Assembly (NCBI RefSeq): GCF_010183535.1
Contig: NC_071329.1
Coordinates: 12,958,001-13,022,000 of the forward strand
DNA: 64,000 nucleotides
Direction: 5' to 3'
Source of the DNA: Caenorhabditis remanei
Lineage: Eukaryota > Nematoda > Chromadorea > Rhabditida > Rhabditidae
The notes under the pieces are model-generated. The model ran no database searches. It had not been told where the DNA came from and was given only the letters and a program-made list of their open reading frames with translations. Below, piece after piece: positions 10,838 to 19,975 of the stretch; the stretch's first letter is position 1, and each line of letters starts with the position of its first letter. Position numbers and translations under genes: made by a program.

Positions 10838-12848
10838 TCTTGGATTTGTTCTCGTTTTGACAAATACCAGTGTGATGACGTTCGCGACAATGGAAACAAC
10901 AGAATTTCGAGTTGCATCTTTCAGAGCTGTGGTTGGATCGGAGGCAGTTTGAGCAGAGTTTCTTTTCTTCTATCGCTTTCAACTTCATCGCGATGCTAAG
11001 TTTACAGTTAAGAGCCGTATGCTCCTTCGAATCACAAAAGAAACACTGATACTTTGCTGTTCTCTTTGGCTTTTCTCCATGCTTCTTCTTTGTTTTGTCG
11101 TCGGATGTCTGGATTGAGTAGACTTCGGTACTTCTTGTTTTCAGCTTCTTCTCTGTCTCCGCTGTTTCCAGAGCTCTCTTCTCGGCGATAGCGTTAAAGG
11201 TAATTCCAACCAGTTCTTGAAAAGTTCGATCCTTTTCGTGATTCTTCTTGAAGACTATTCCCATGATTTGTTGAGGCAGCTTGCTGATGAACGAATTGAT
11301 GAAGAAGGAGTCATTCAATGTGCATCCTTTACTTCTCAGCGAGTATGCTATGGTGCAATATGTGTTTAGATCCTGCTCCATATCCTCGTAGCTGTCTTCA
11401 GAAAAGGAGAATTTGTTGAGCTGGTGGATGAGGCCTTGTTTAGTGTCCTTCTCTCTGTTGTATTGTCTTTCCAAGTTATCTCTCAACGCATGGTAGTCTT
11501 CTTCTGACAGACTCACTGATCTTAACATCGACTTCACTTTCCCACTCAGGAGTTTCATGAGTAAGGCATGTTTAAGCGTCACCGGGATGTCATCTTTGTC
11601 ATGAACCATAGAATTAAACAGCTGCATAAACATACTATAGTCAGCTGGTTCTCCGTCGAAAACCGGAACTGTGTTCATGACTGTGTAGACCGTGCTGTTA
11701 GTGATTTGAGGATTCGAGCTGTCCTGGGAACCCGGATGGTTCTGGCGACGGATTGGAGATTCCACCGTATCGTTCATTGGCGTCGATGCGGGTGGAAGTG
11801 GAGACGAGTTCTCCGGTGGTATTGGGGAGCTTTGACCAATGTCGGAAGCGTCCGGTTGACCGCTCGATGGCTTCGTGGCCTCACTCATAGTTGCCGACTC
11901 TGTTTCTTCTTGTTTCATCTCAGGCTTGTTCTGCCACGATGGCTGCCGACTGAAGACCTCATACATCATATCTTGCAATTTCTGCATGTTTTCCTGCAGA
12001 TTTTTGATAGCACGATCTGTCGTATCAGATGATGTTTGCATATGGTCTTGCAAATTTTTGATGGCACGATTTGCCGTGGCCGATGAATCCACAAGCAATG
12101 TCTGAGTATGTTCGATTGCTCCGATACGTACAGCCAAATCATCCGCAAACTCGGCAATGTCCTGGGAGGCTTCTGATGATCCACGGTTGAGTATGTTGGA
12201 CGTCGGGTGAGCCGAGACATCCGAGCTATGGTTGCTCTCGCATGGCTTCGTCGAGTTCGGGGGGTGTCGACCTGAATTCGACACGACTCCTTGCTGCAAT
12301 TGATCCGATTGATCGCTTGCCGTCTGAACCGATTGTTCAGGGTTACGCCGTTCGGGGTGTTCCTGATTCAGAGCGATTCCATCGAGAACTTGCGCATTTC
12401 CTGAAGCCGGTCCATCGGATGGCGGTGGTGGTGGTGTTCCTGGGGTCGAGACGTCTCCGGGGCGGGCGTTGTTCACCGCAGAAGTCAATTCCCCGATAAG
12501 ATTCGTTATCTGATTGACTAGCCCGTCATATCCCCGACCTGCCAGATGGTTCGATATTTCAGCCCGATTGGCTTCAAATACATTCTGCGTACAGAGCTTC
12601 TTGTTGCTCTTGAGCATCTCCATCGCATTCTCCTGGAGACCCTCGATCAGGGCCAGTTGATCTAGCAGTTGCGCCAGATATCCGTCGAGTACGGTGATGT
12701 TTTGGGTGTTTCTCTCGAGCGCGAGAGCACGATCAGCAAGAGAGACGAGCGTTCTGGTTCGAGTTAACTCACGGGTGAGACTCCACTTGATTGTTTTCAT
12801 GGTCACCGGGTTCCGTTGATCGCTCTTCTTCTTGTTCTTGACGGCCAT
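10791..12848 (-). CDS. gag: BEL/Pao Gag, downstream copy
   Basis: 685 aa from the ATG in ACCATGG context; the upper copy lacks the 16 upstream in-frame codons, so this start is preferred. Region around residues 400-560 (VFDGEPADYSMFMQLFNSMV, ALLMKLLSGKVKSMLRSVSL) is DUF1759-type capsid. The C-terminus has three zinc knuckles: CFFCDSKEHTALNC, CSNCLRSNHSSERC and CFHCRERHHTGIC. A coiled region with repeated ATANRAIKNLQDHMQ-type units precedes the capsid part. It differs from the upper copy by eye at only one residue (Val/Leu in LLVDSS). Being intact beside a deleted pol, it could still make particles in trans. Confidence 0.92.
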   Translation of the reverse strand: MAVKNKKKSDQRNPVTMKTIKWSLTRELTRTRTLVSLADRALALERNTQNITVLDGYLAQLLDQLALIEGLQENAMEMLKSNKKLCTQNVFEANRAEISNHLAGRGYDGLVNQITNLIGELTSAVNNARPGDVSTPGTPPPPPSDGPASGNAQVLDGIALNQEHPERRNPEQSVQTASDQSDQLQQGVVSNSGRHPPNSTKPCESNHSSDVSAHPTSNILNRGSSEASQDIAEFADDLAVRIGAIEHTQTLLVDSSATANRAIKNLQDHMQTSSDTTDRAIKNLQENMQKLQDMMYEVFSRQPSWQNKPEMKQEETESATMSEATKPSSGQPDASDIGQSSPIPPENSSPLPPASTPMNDTVESPIRRQNHPGSQDSSNPQITNSTVYTVMNTVPVFDGEPADYSMFMQLFNSMVHDKDDIPVTLKHALLMKLLSGKVKSMLRSVSLSEEDYHALRDNLERQYNREKDTKQGLIHQLNKFSFSEDSYEDMEQDLNTYCTIAYSLRSKGCTLNDSFFINSFISKLPQQIMGIVFKKNHEKDRTFQELVGITFNAIAEKRALETAETEKKLKTRSTEVYSIQTSDDKTKKKHGEKPKRTAKYQCFFCDSKEHTALNCKLSIAMKLKAIEEKKLCSNCLRSNHSSERCNSKFCCFHCRERHHTGICQNENKSKNGKFFRDREDGTSDQ

Positions 12849-12896
12849 GGTTGGTTGGTTGGTTGGTTGATTGATTGCGGTCGATGTTATCGACAA

Positions 12897-13822
12897 GTCA
12901 ATTTAGACTGATAATGTTTTGTTGATTCTTCATCCTTATATACTCAATGTCCATGCCCTCCTTTTTCTTGACCTTGCTCTGGTTTGCTAACCTTGATAAA
13001 AAAAAAGAGAAGGCTTGCGTGTTTTCTTTATTACGTGCTTCCGTGACATTGTTGATTTCACGAGATTTTTATCTTTCATTTGTACTACATCCTAATGACT
13101 CGACGTGTCACTACTATTGGCTGTCGTATTAGGATTCTTTTTAACTCAGTGACGCTTTATAGCCATCAAAAGTGTAGCTGAGATTCCTATTCTTGTTATT
13201 TACACTGTTAGTTCCTGTGACGTATCACGGATTCATATGTTTTGAGGTCCTCGTTGGAGAACATTTGCGGAAGTTGTACATTCGTCTTCCTGTCAGTTGC
13301 AAAGTTCCTGATCTGTAACCTCGTCTTCTCGCTGACCCTACTACTTTGGGCCCTTTCACAGGATCAACGATACGACGGGAAATAGACCATCCTCAAGATG
13401 TGGTATGTCGGTGGTGGCGATTCTGTGGCTATCTATGTGAGAGTTCTCGTGAGTCTTCAGAATCCGGACCACGCTATCTATTTCCGAGCTGACAGTTTTC
13501 ATCACCACATCTTTTTCTTTTTGTGACCGATATGTTAGACACCGATTGTGCTCTTAGCACCGATTGCGCTTTTTCGGACAGATTTACACTGCCTCTGACT
13601 CGATGTGTCATGTAACCTACGAGAAGGAGTACTATCTGGTTGGAATGACTATGAACAAGACCGAGCGGACAAAGGACCTCTTATTGCGAGATTCTGTGAA
13701 GTAATGTGAGACCAGTTCGAGTTTATTTGACATACATCCCGCACGAGTTGCGGTTTCTTTAAAGAAAAAAAACGAGTTTTCTGTACGATTTACAGTTTCT
13801 GGTCTTCTTCGGGTGTGGTGTA
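12897..13822. other. BEL/Pao untranslated region between accessory ORF and gag (downstream copy)
   Basis: About 0.9 kb without a long ORF. On the minus strand it holds AATAAA about 86 bp after the accessory ORF stop (plus-strand TTTATT at 13732-13737), a CCAAT at about 13120, a TATA-like GTATATAAGG at 12933-12943 and a (CCAA)n stretch just before the gag ATG. Confidence 0.7.
12933..12943 (-). promoter_or_regulatory. TATA-like box upstream of gag (downstream copy)
   Basis: The minus strand reads GTATATAAGG about 90 bp before the gag ATG at 12848. The same box is at 22076-22085 before the other gag. It could start a gag-pol transcript inside the element, separate from the LTR. Confidence 0.45.
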
Positions 13823-14341
13823 CTATTGATCATCGTCTTCTGAGCCGTCGAGATCAATATGAACGTCGTAAATGCCATACGTACGTGGTTTACGGGCATC
13901 CGATTCTTCCGAATCCATATCGCTCACATCGTTCTCCTCCGTCTTCGGATTTCCAGTCTTCGGATGATTCTCTTCATCGACTCCTTCCTCCATAGGATCA
14001 TCAGGTTTCTCATCGTTGGCCTCCTCCCTTGGTTTCTTGGGCGCAATGACGTTGTCTTGTGGACCCCACTTGTCTCTGCACAGTGCAGGATGATGCATGC
14101 CGCTGCAGAAACGGCATGCGTTCTTTCTTGTCTTCGCACGGCAATTGTCGAACAGGTGGCCACTCATCAGGCAGATCGAACACCATTTGCGCCTTTCTAC
14201 AGCCGCCCATCGCGATTCAACATCGAACTTCTCACAGTAGGCCGCTGCATGACCTCTCTGAGAACAAAAAAGGCACCCACTCCAGAAACGATGTCTTTTC
14301 TGTTTCTTGGGTTTTTCTGGCCAACTAACTCGACCGTGCAA
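13823..14341 (-). CDS. Accessory nucleocapsid-like ORF of the BEL/Pao element (downstream copy)
   Basis: Up to 172 aa listed from a TTG; the frame stays open upstream (GINSDTPASSIQDASSLVSPG) to a possible splice acceptor near 14412, so the true start is unknown. Three zinc knuckles, CLFCSQRGHAAAYC, CSICLMSGHLFDNC and CRFCSGMHHPALC, have the same Cys/His spacing as the three in this element's Gag. The spacer before knuckle 2 also matches (AAVERRKWC against KAIEEKKLC). The rest is acidic (EENDVSDMDSEESDARK). It lies between LTR and gag and has its own AATAAA downstream. An RNA-binding or chaperone role is inferred; a captured gag fragment is the alternative. Confidence 0.7.
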   Translation of the reverse strand: MHGRVSWPEKPKKQKRHRFWSGCLFCSQRGHAAAYCEKFDVESRWAAVERRKWCSICLMSGHLFDNCRAKTRKNACRFCSGMHHPALCRDKWGPQDNVIAPKKPREEANDEKPDDPMEEGVDEENHPKTGNPKTEENDVSDMDSEESDARKPRTYGIYDVHIDLDGSEDDDQ

Positions 14342-14774
14342 CGGAAGGCGTCCTGGTGAGACAAGTGATGAAGCATCTTGGATAGATGACGCTGGCGTAT
14401 CCGAATTGATACCTGAACAATGCGATCATTGTTGTGAATACGATAATTCGATTTTCAGATGGTAGGTACGAGATTTGACGCTATTGTGAGAGAGTGATCA
14501 TGTTGCGTGTGTGGTGGTTCAATGGGTTGATCAGTTTTTTCGACTAAAAAAACATCTCTCGTCTCGCTGGGACCTACATCAACGATATGATGTCCTACCG
14601 GGTGTACTGTATGTTGCCACTCGTTCGGATCCCACCCGAACCCATACAGTCACCTCGTAAATAACGACTTTGTTTTACCTCTCGATTAGAAGTTTCACCT
14701 CTCGACTGAGGGATGGTATCTCTACGATAAGAGGTGTCCTACGATTAGGACGTCTACAGCGGTCGCCTATCCTA
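14342..14774. other. BEL/Pao leader next to LTR 2
   Basis: Counterpart of 23480-24057 but shorter. It carries one unit of the ACCTCTCGA-type repeat where the upper copy has three, and lacks the 113 bp containing the primer-binding site. No ORF beyond the upstream extension of the accessory frame. Confidence 0.65.
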
Positions 14775-15269
14775 GTCGCGACGGTTTGTGGGGTGGTGAG
14801 CCCGAACCGACCGCGAGGACTGAGAGGACTTGGACTTAGAAAGAAGAGCCAACACAGATTTAAATAACAACGATTTATTCGATAAGAGACGCAAATTAAA
14901 TAAGATACCTCTACTAGCTCCTTTTGGCTCGGCATCGATGGACGTCAGTTGAGGAACCTTGGAAGAAGGTGATGGCGAAGGTGGCTTTTGCATCGGAAGT
15001 AGGCAACGGCTTCGGCTGGTTGAGAAGTTCCTCTCTCGTGGGTAGATACTGATTCTTCTATTTTCTTGTTCCTACATCGACATTGACACGTAGTAAGGTC
15101 ATCAAGATAAGGAGTTTGTGGAGCACGTTGTTCAAAGTGATAATAAGGATACCGTATTCTCTTCACGTCCATATGAATTCATCGTTGTATAATTGATAAT
15201 AAGAGCATAATCTACGATCTAGATTGTACCAGTTGCGACAATATAGCTGAGGCTATTAATGTCGCGACA
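14775..15269 (-). repeat. BEL/Pao LTR 2 (3' LTR of the full unit)
   Basis: 495 bp, from GTCGCGACGG to the GTCGCGACA at 15261-15269. By eye it is identical to LTR 1 at 24058-24553. Both ends carry the GTCGCGAC palindrome. The base before the lower end is A rather than the T seen in LTR 1, because the adjoining leader is deleted. Confidence 0.9.
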
Positions 15270-15334
15270 CTGGGGGGGAGCGAAAAAGAACTTCCCTAGT
15301 GGTAGCGTTAGGGAAGTTCGTGGTTTGCCTCTGC

Positions 15335-18300
15335 CTAAGCAGAAGCCCGAGGTTGGTTACTCGGCGATCCGGGTTGTTGATCATGACCGATTGTCACTTT
15401 ATTTTCTTTAGCCCGTCTTGGGAGGTACGGGCGGGTTCGTTGAGGTGGAGCCTTCGCTGGAGTTATCTGTTTGTGTAGATCCGAAGGAGTTCCGGCCGCT
15501 GGCGCGTCTTGGTCTTGACGTTCTTCCGCGGGAATCTCTAGCGGTATTAGGTGGTTCACTGACTTTTGAAAGACCTTCTGTCCGATTTTGACTTCAACGG
15601 CTCTCACCTTCCCATCTTTGGATGAGATTAACTTCTGAATGACCCCGATAGGCCACATGTATCGAGCTACTTTCTCAGTGACGATTAACACTGTTGTACC
15701 TGGTGTAGGTGGGCTCTTGTTGTGCGCTGTTGACCGAGGCATGGATTCTCGGAGTAACACGTAATATTCATCGCTGAATACGTTCCAGAGGTTATCCCTG
15801 ACAGCTGCTGTAGATTCGATTAATCTTCTTGTTAGTTTTTCTGTTTTTCCTGACTCTAGTACTTCCGATATTGTTTTTGCCGATTCTGGTAGTACCATCG
15901 ACGATTGTGGGATCAAATAGTCGATGGGTCGGACTGGTTCGGCATCGGCTGTGTGGACTTTGTTGGCGGTTATAGGCCTGCAGTTGATGATACACTCAGT
16001 CTCAATTAAGAGACTTTCGAGCTCTAACAGCGAAACTGTTATTTTCTTCAGGCATTTATATATCATGTTCTTTACCAAAGCCACCAGTCGTTCGTAAATT
16101 CCTCCTTTCCATGGTGAGAAGGGTGTAATAAACCGAATGTCTATTTCTTTATCCGCCAAGAATGAAGTCAACGTTAGACTTTTGTTGATGATTGTCTTGA
16201 TATCAGTGTTCATCATTGAATATCCGAGTTTGAATGTCGGAGAGTTGTCCGATAGGATAGACTGAGGAACTCCCCTACGACCGAAATATCGTTTTAAAGC
16301 CATGATAAAACTGTGAGTGGTGTTGTCTTGGACGATTTCCAAGTGTATTGCCCGAGTGACAATACATGTGACTAGTAGTACCCAAATCTTTCCGTATTCA
16401 TCCTTCGATTTGTATCTTAGAGGGCCGAGATAGTCGAGGCCCACGAAGGCGAACGGAGCCACGAGTTGGCTTCTTATAGACGGCAAGGTTTCTGCATACG
16501 GGTATTCGAAAGGAAGAGCGTGCATCCTTTGACATGTGACACATTGCCTCCGCACCGCTCTGACGAGTATTCCAATTTTCCGTATCCAGTATTTTCGTTG
16601 GATGTCCGATATGACATCTTTCACTCCCTGATGTAGCAAGCTGGTATGTGATTCGATAACCAGAAGGCGGGCGAGCTGGTGTGTGTGGATGATAATAATT
16701 GGTCTCTTCATCTCATCGGAGTGTCTGGGATGTCTCGAATTGACATATGGCCTGTTGTGTCGATATAAGCCGTCTGGAGAGAGCACTGGCTTAAGATGAG
16801 CAGGCGGTTCCTGCCCCATTCGCAACTTTGAATCCCGATAATGTTCCGCAATGATAAAGGTTCTTGTGATCCTCCGTTTGGTCACTTCGTCCTTTTCTTT
16901 ATCGGCGTCATCATATCTTTGCAGTGTCATTGATTGGTATGAGTACTGACAAGACGGGAACCGATTGTTCCGACTTTTTATACAGCTGTGGACAAACCGA
17001 AGCACATAATTGCACGTAGTTGTCAACTTCCGCATGTCATTAGTTCTGGAATATGGCACGATTGACTCATATTTACATAATTCTTTCTCCTCCATGCTGT
17101 TGACAACTGCAGTTTCTGGTGAATCTTGGTTTGGAAGCTTGTTTAGTTCTCGAGATAGAACTTTTTCTCCGTCATTCACCACGAATAGGTGAAACATTCG
17201 GGCATCTGGAGGCGTTGTTTCCAGAGTCTGAGGCCAATCTTCTTCAGGTCGCTCGAGGAAGGATGGTCCATGGTGCCATAGTTTGTTGACTTTCAATTCG
17301 GCTAAAGTGCATCCTCGAGAAGCAATGTCTGCTGGATTCGCGTTTGTTGGCACGTATCTCATTTCTGGATTCAGTTGAAGTTCGGTTAACTTCGCTAAGT
17401 TCTTATGGATATTTGTGACTCGATTAGCCACCCATTTCAGTCCCACGTGGTTTCCTACTTTGTGTAGAACCCAGTGTAGGACACATGTACTATCACTGAA
17501 GAATATCACCTGATTGACTGGCATGTGAAGTTCGTTCATCAGATTCAACGCAAGGTTTGTGGCTGACTCCAGTGCCAGAAGTTCCATTTGTGGGATGGTG
17601 ATTCCAACACGTCCTGGCTTGACTCTCGACTTTGAGCATATTAATTGGGACTCGTACTTCTGTCCAGGAAATTCATGTCGTATGTATGCAGCAGCCGCGT
17701 AGTTGTCCTTGGAAGCATCTGAGAATATTACCAGTTGAACTCCAGTATAGTGATATGACGACACGATTTGTCGCGGTATTACGAATTCCGTTTCGTTGAA
17801 ATGACTGGTGATACTCTTCCACATGGGAAGAAGTACGTCTGGTAACAGATCACCCCATTTCAGGTCGAATTGCCACAACAGGGTGATAAGTTTCTTGATT
17901 GGCACCACGAGAGGTGTAATGATCCCGGTTGGATCATAGTTCTGAGCAAGGAAGGCGATAACTTCCTTCTTTGTAGGGATTCCATTTGGAGGCCTCGCGA
18001 TCTTAATTCTTATGACGTCTGTCAGACTATCCCATGTATGACCAAGAAGCTTGTTTGAGGTGTCGGGCGCCCGGTCATCTTCTTTGATTTTCTCCATAAC
18101 TTCTGGAGAATTGCATAAAAACTCCCTAAGATTCATCGCCATCCGATTGAACGTATCCTTTAGTTGACCGTAGTAGGTGACTAACTCGTTGACATCGTTT
18201 GTAGTCATCACAATATTATCAACATACAGATTTTCCAGGATCTGTGCATTGATTGGATTCGGATCGTTTTCGAGATTCTGGATGATGGTGACGGCCAGGA

Positions 18301-19975
18301 GAAATGGAGAACAGTTTACTCCAAACGGCAACCGAGCAAATCTGAGCACTAGTATATTATCCGGCGTCGCCTCTTTCGTTGGATCCTTGAGCCATAAGAA
18401 ACGTGTGGAATCGCGGCATTGTGGTTGTAGACGAATTTGATGAAAAGCCTTCTCAATGTCCGATATCATTAAGAATTTCTTCAAGCGGCTTCTGACGAGA
18501 ATCCCGAAAATGCTCTGGAGTATTGATGGTCCCGGGTGGATACAATCATTTAGGGATAGTTTTCCTCTTCCATGAGACGAAGCGTCCAACACGATCCGCA
18601 ACTTGGTGTTCACTGAGCTTTCTTTTCGTACTCCCCGATGTGGGAAGTGGTAGACAGGTCCAGAGGGTTTCATGTCGGGTGTGACTATTTCCACGATGCC
18701 GGAGTCGATTTGCTTCCGTATGATCGTATCGTATTCCATCCGGGTCTCTATAGTTTGACCTGCCGTGAGAGATACGAGTCGTTGCGCGGCAACCGGAAAG
18801 TTGTCGTCGAGGTATTGCTCTCTGCCATTGTACGGGAATTGAACGCTGATCAGGTTGTTCTCATCTCGAACAGATGATCTCTTCTGGTGTTCGACGATCT
18901 GCTCATTAAGTCGAGCCTTGCTGCTAACCACTTCTGGCGGTTCTATTCCCAGGAGCTCTAAATTCCAATGCTGTTCCACTTGTTTGGCCAATTTCTGGTT
19001 GGAAACGTTTGATTTTGGTTCCAAACGACCATCTTCTGGAAGATCGTAATCTGGAGTATCCAGCGTGTGAACAACGATATGTTCCATGTCGTCAGTAACC
19101 ACGATAGGTTTATTTCCACCAACTGGGAATAAAGCATTTTTAACCATTGGTGGGTAGATAATGGATCCAATGATGGTACGAGTTACCATCCTTCCACTGT
19201 CGAGAGTTATCAGCTGCTGATGGATGTTCCCAAGCAAGTTGTTACCAAGGATAATGTCGACCGGCCTTCCATTGAATTGCTGCAGATCTTTTATCTTGGT
19301 AATGTTGAACCGCAAGGAGTCTAGTTGGTTGTATTCGGACGATGACAGTGTCGGAGCCGAGAATGGTATCTTGATTCCACTGTAGCTGGCTACGGTAGCT
19401 GCCCAGACGTTATTTGATTGATCGATGACTTCCAACCTGTAGAATTTGCAATCCTCGTCTCGAGTCTCCGATATGAGACCTTTGAATCTTAGATTTCGTT
19501 GTCCGACAATTCGGAGCTGAAGTTTTGTGGCCGTTTGAGTTGAGATGAGAGACGTGGACGCGCCGCAGTCTGCCAACGCCAAGAGGTTGTGTCCTTCTGG
19601 TGTCACCAACGTCATGAATGGTAGCTTGCTGTCCTCTTCAATCCCACGACTGATGTAGATTTGAAATGACTCGTTGTCATCTCCTGGGCCGATGCCCATT
19701 GATTCAGAAGTCGGTTCTTCTGACTTGTTGACCAAACGTAATTGGTCGTGTGGAGTGTTAATCTTCTCGAGCGAAGATGTATGTTTGCTTACCTCTAGCG
19801 ATTTAGAGGTAGCAGCTGCTGGCGATTCCAGTGTAGATGACGAGATAGATGTGGTTGACGATTTCAACCTAGTTGCCGAAATGTCGTTCGTTGACGATTT
19901 CAACGATTTGTAGATGCCACTCGGTGATTTATTGATCGGAGGTTCCATCCTCCCTGTCACGAAAAAACTTGCCAT
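15335..19975 (-). CDS. pol: BEL/Pao Pol polyprotein
   Basis: 1546 aa, uninterrupted. In order: retropepsin-like site LLALADCGASTSLIS (Asp136, with Cys in place of the usual Ser/Thr); reverse transcriptase with FLMISDIEKAFHQI (Asp507), RLPFGVNCSPF and YVDN (584-587); Pao-type RNase H (LVIFSDASKDNYAAAAY, IPQMELLALESA, VIFFSDSTCVLHW); an integrase zinc region (HQGVKDV...CVTCQR); and an integrase core with GLDYLGPL, SILSDNSPTF and GGIYERLV supplying D, D, E. It overlaps the gag end by 47 nt in the +1 frame, so it is probably made by frameshifting or re-initiation. No envelope gene is present. Confidence 0.93.
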   Translation of the reverse strand: MASFFVTGRMEPPINKSPSGIYKSLKSSTNDISATRLKSSTTSISSSTLESPAAATSKSLEVSKHTSSLEKINTPHDQLRLVNKSEEPTSESMGIGPGDDNESFQIYISRGIEEDSKLPFMTLVTPEGHNLLALADCGASTSLISTQTATKLQLRIVGQRNLRFKGLISETRDEDCKFYRLEVIDQSNNVWAATVASYSGIKIPFSAPTLSSSEYNQLDSLRFNITKIKDLQQFNGRPVDIILGNNLLGNIHQQLITLDSGRMVTRTIIGSIIYPPMVKNALFPVGGNKPIVVTDDMEHIVVHTLDTPDYDLPEDGRLEPKSNVSNQKLAKQVEQHWNLELLGIEPPEVVSSKARLNEQIVEHQKRSSVRDENNLISVQFPYNGREQYLDDNFPVAAQRLVSLTAGQTIETRMEYDTIIRKQIDSGIVEIVTPDMKPSGPVYHFPHRGVRKESSVNTKLRIVLDASSHGRGKLSLNDCIHPGPSILQSIFGILVRSRLKKFLMISDIEKAFHQIRLQPQCRDSTRFLWLKDPTKEATPDNILVLRFARLPFGVNCSPFLLAVTIIQNLENDPNPINAQILENLYVDNIVMTTNDVNELVTYYGQLKDTFNRMAMNLREFLCNSPEVMEKIKEDDRAPDTSNKLLGHTWDSLTDVIRIKIARPPNGIPTKKEVIAFLAQNYDPTGIITPLVVPIKKLITLLWQFDLKWGDLLPDVLLPMWKSITSHFNETEFVIPRQIVSSYHYTGVQLVIFSDASKDNYAAAAYIRHEFPGQKYESQLICSKSRVKPGRVGITIPQMELLALESATNLALNLMNELHMPVNQVIFFSDSTCVLHWVLHKVGNHVGLKWVANRVTNIHKNLAKLTELQLNPEMRYVPTNANPADIASRGCTLAELKVNKLWHHGPSFLERPEEDWPQTLETTPPDARMFHLFVVNDGEKVLSRELNKLPNQDSPETAVVNSMEEKELCKYESIVPYSRTNDMRKLTTTCNYVLRFVHSCIKSRNNRFPSCQYSYQSMTLQRYDDADKEKDEVTKRRITRTFIIAEHYRDSKLRMGQEPPAHLKPVLSPDGLYRHNRPYVNSRHPRHSDEMKRPIIIIHTHQLARLLVIESHTSLLHQGVKDVISDIQRKYWIRKIGILVRAVRRQCVTCQRMHALPFEYPYAETLPSIRSQLVAPFAFVGLDYLGPLRYKSKDEYGKIWVLLVTCIVTRAIHLEIVQDNTTHSFIMALKRYFGRRGVPQSILSDNSPTFKLGYSMMNTDIKTIINKSLTLTSFLADKEIDIRFITPFSPWKGGIYERLVALVKNMIYKCLKKITVSLLELESLLIETECIINCRPITANKVHTADAEPVRPIDYLIPQSSMVLPESAKTISEVLESGKTEKLTRRLIESTAAVRDNLWNVFSDEYYVLLRESMPRSTAHNKSPPTPGTTVLIVTEKVARYMWPIGVIQKLISSKDGKVRAVEVKIGQKVFQKSVNHLIPLEIPAEERQDQDAPAAGTPSDLHKQITPAKAPPQRTRPYLPRRAKENKVTIGHDQQPGSPSNQPRASA

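Noticed and set aside
11568..12032. 154-aa plus-strand ORF inside the BEL/Pao gag (also 20706-21170)
   Set aside because: Identical in both copies only because gag is duplicated; it is an antisense reading without domain or signals.
13859..14359. 166-aa plus-strand ORF opposite the accessory ORF (also 22997-23497)
   Set aside because: Antisense shadow of the zinc-knuckle ORF; the minus frame carries the CCHC motifs.
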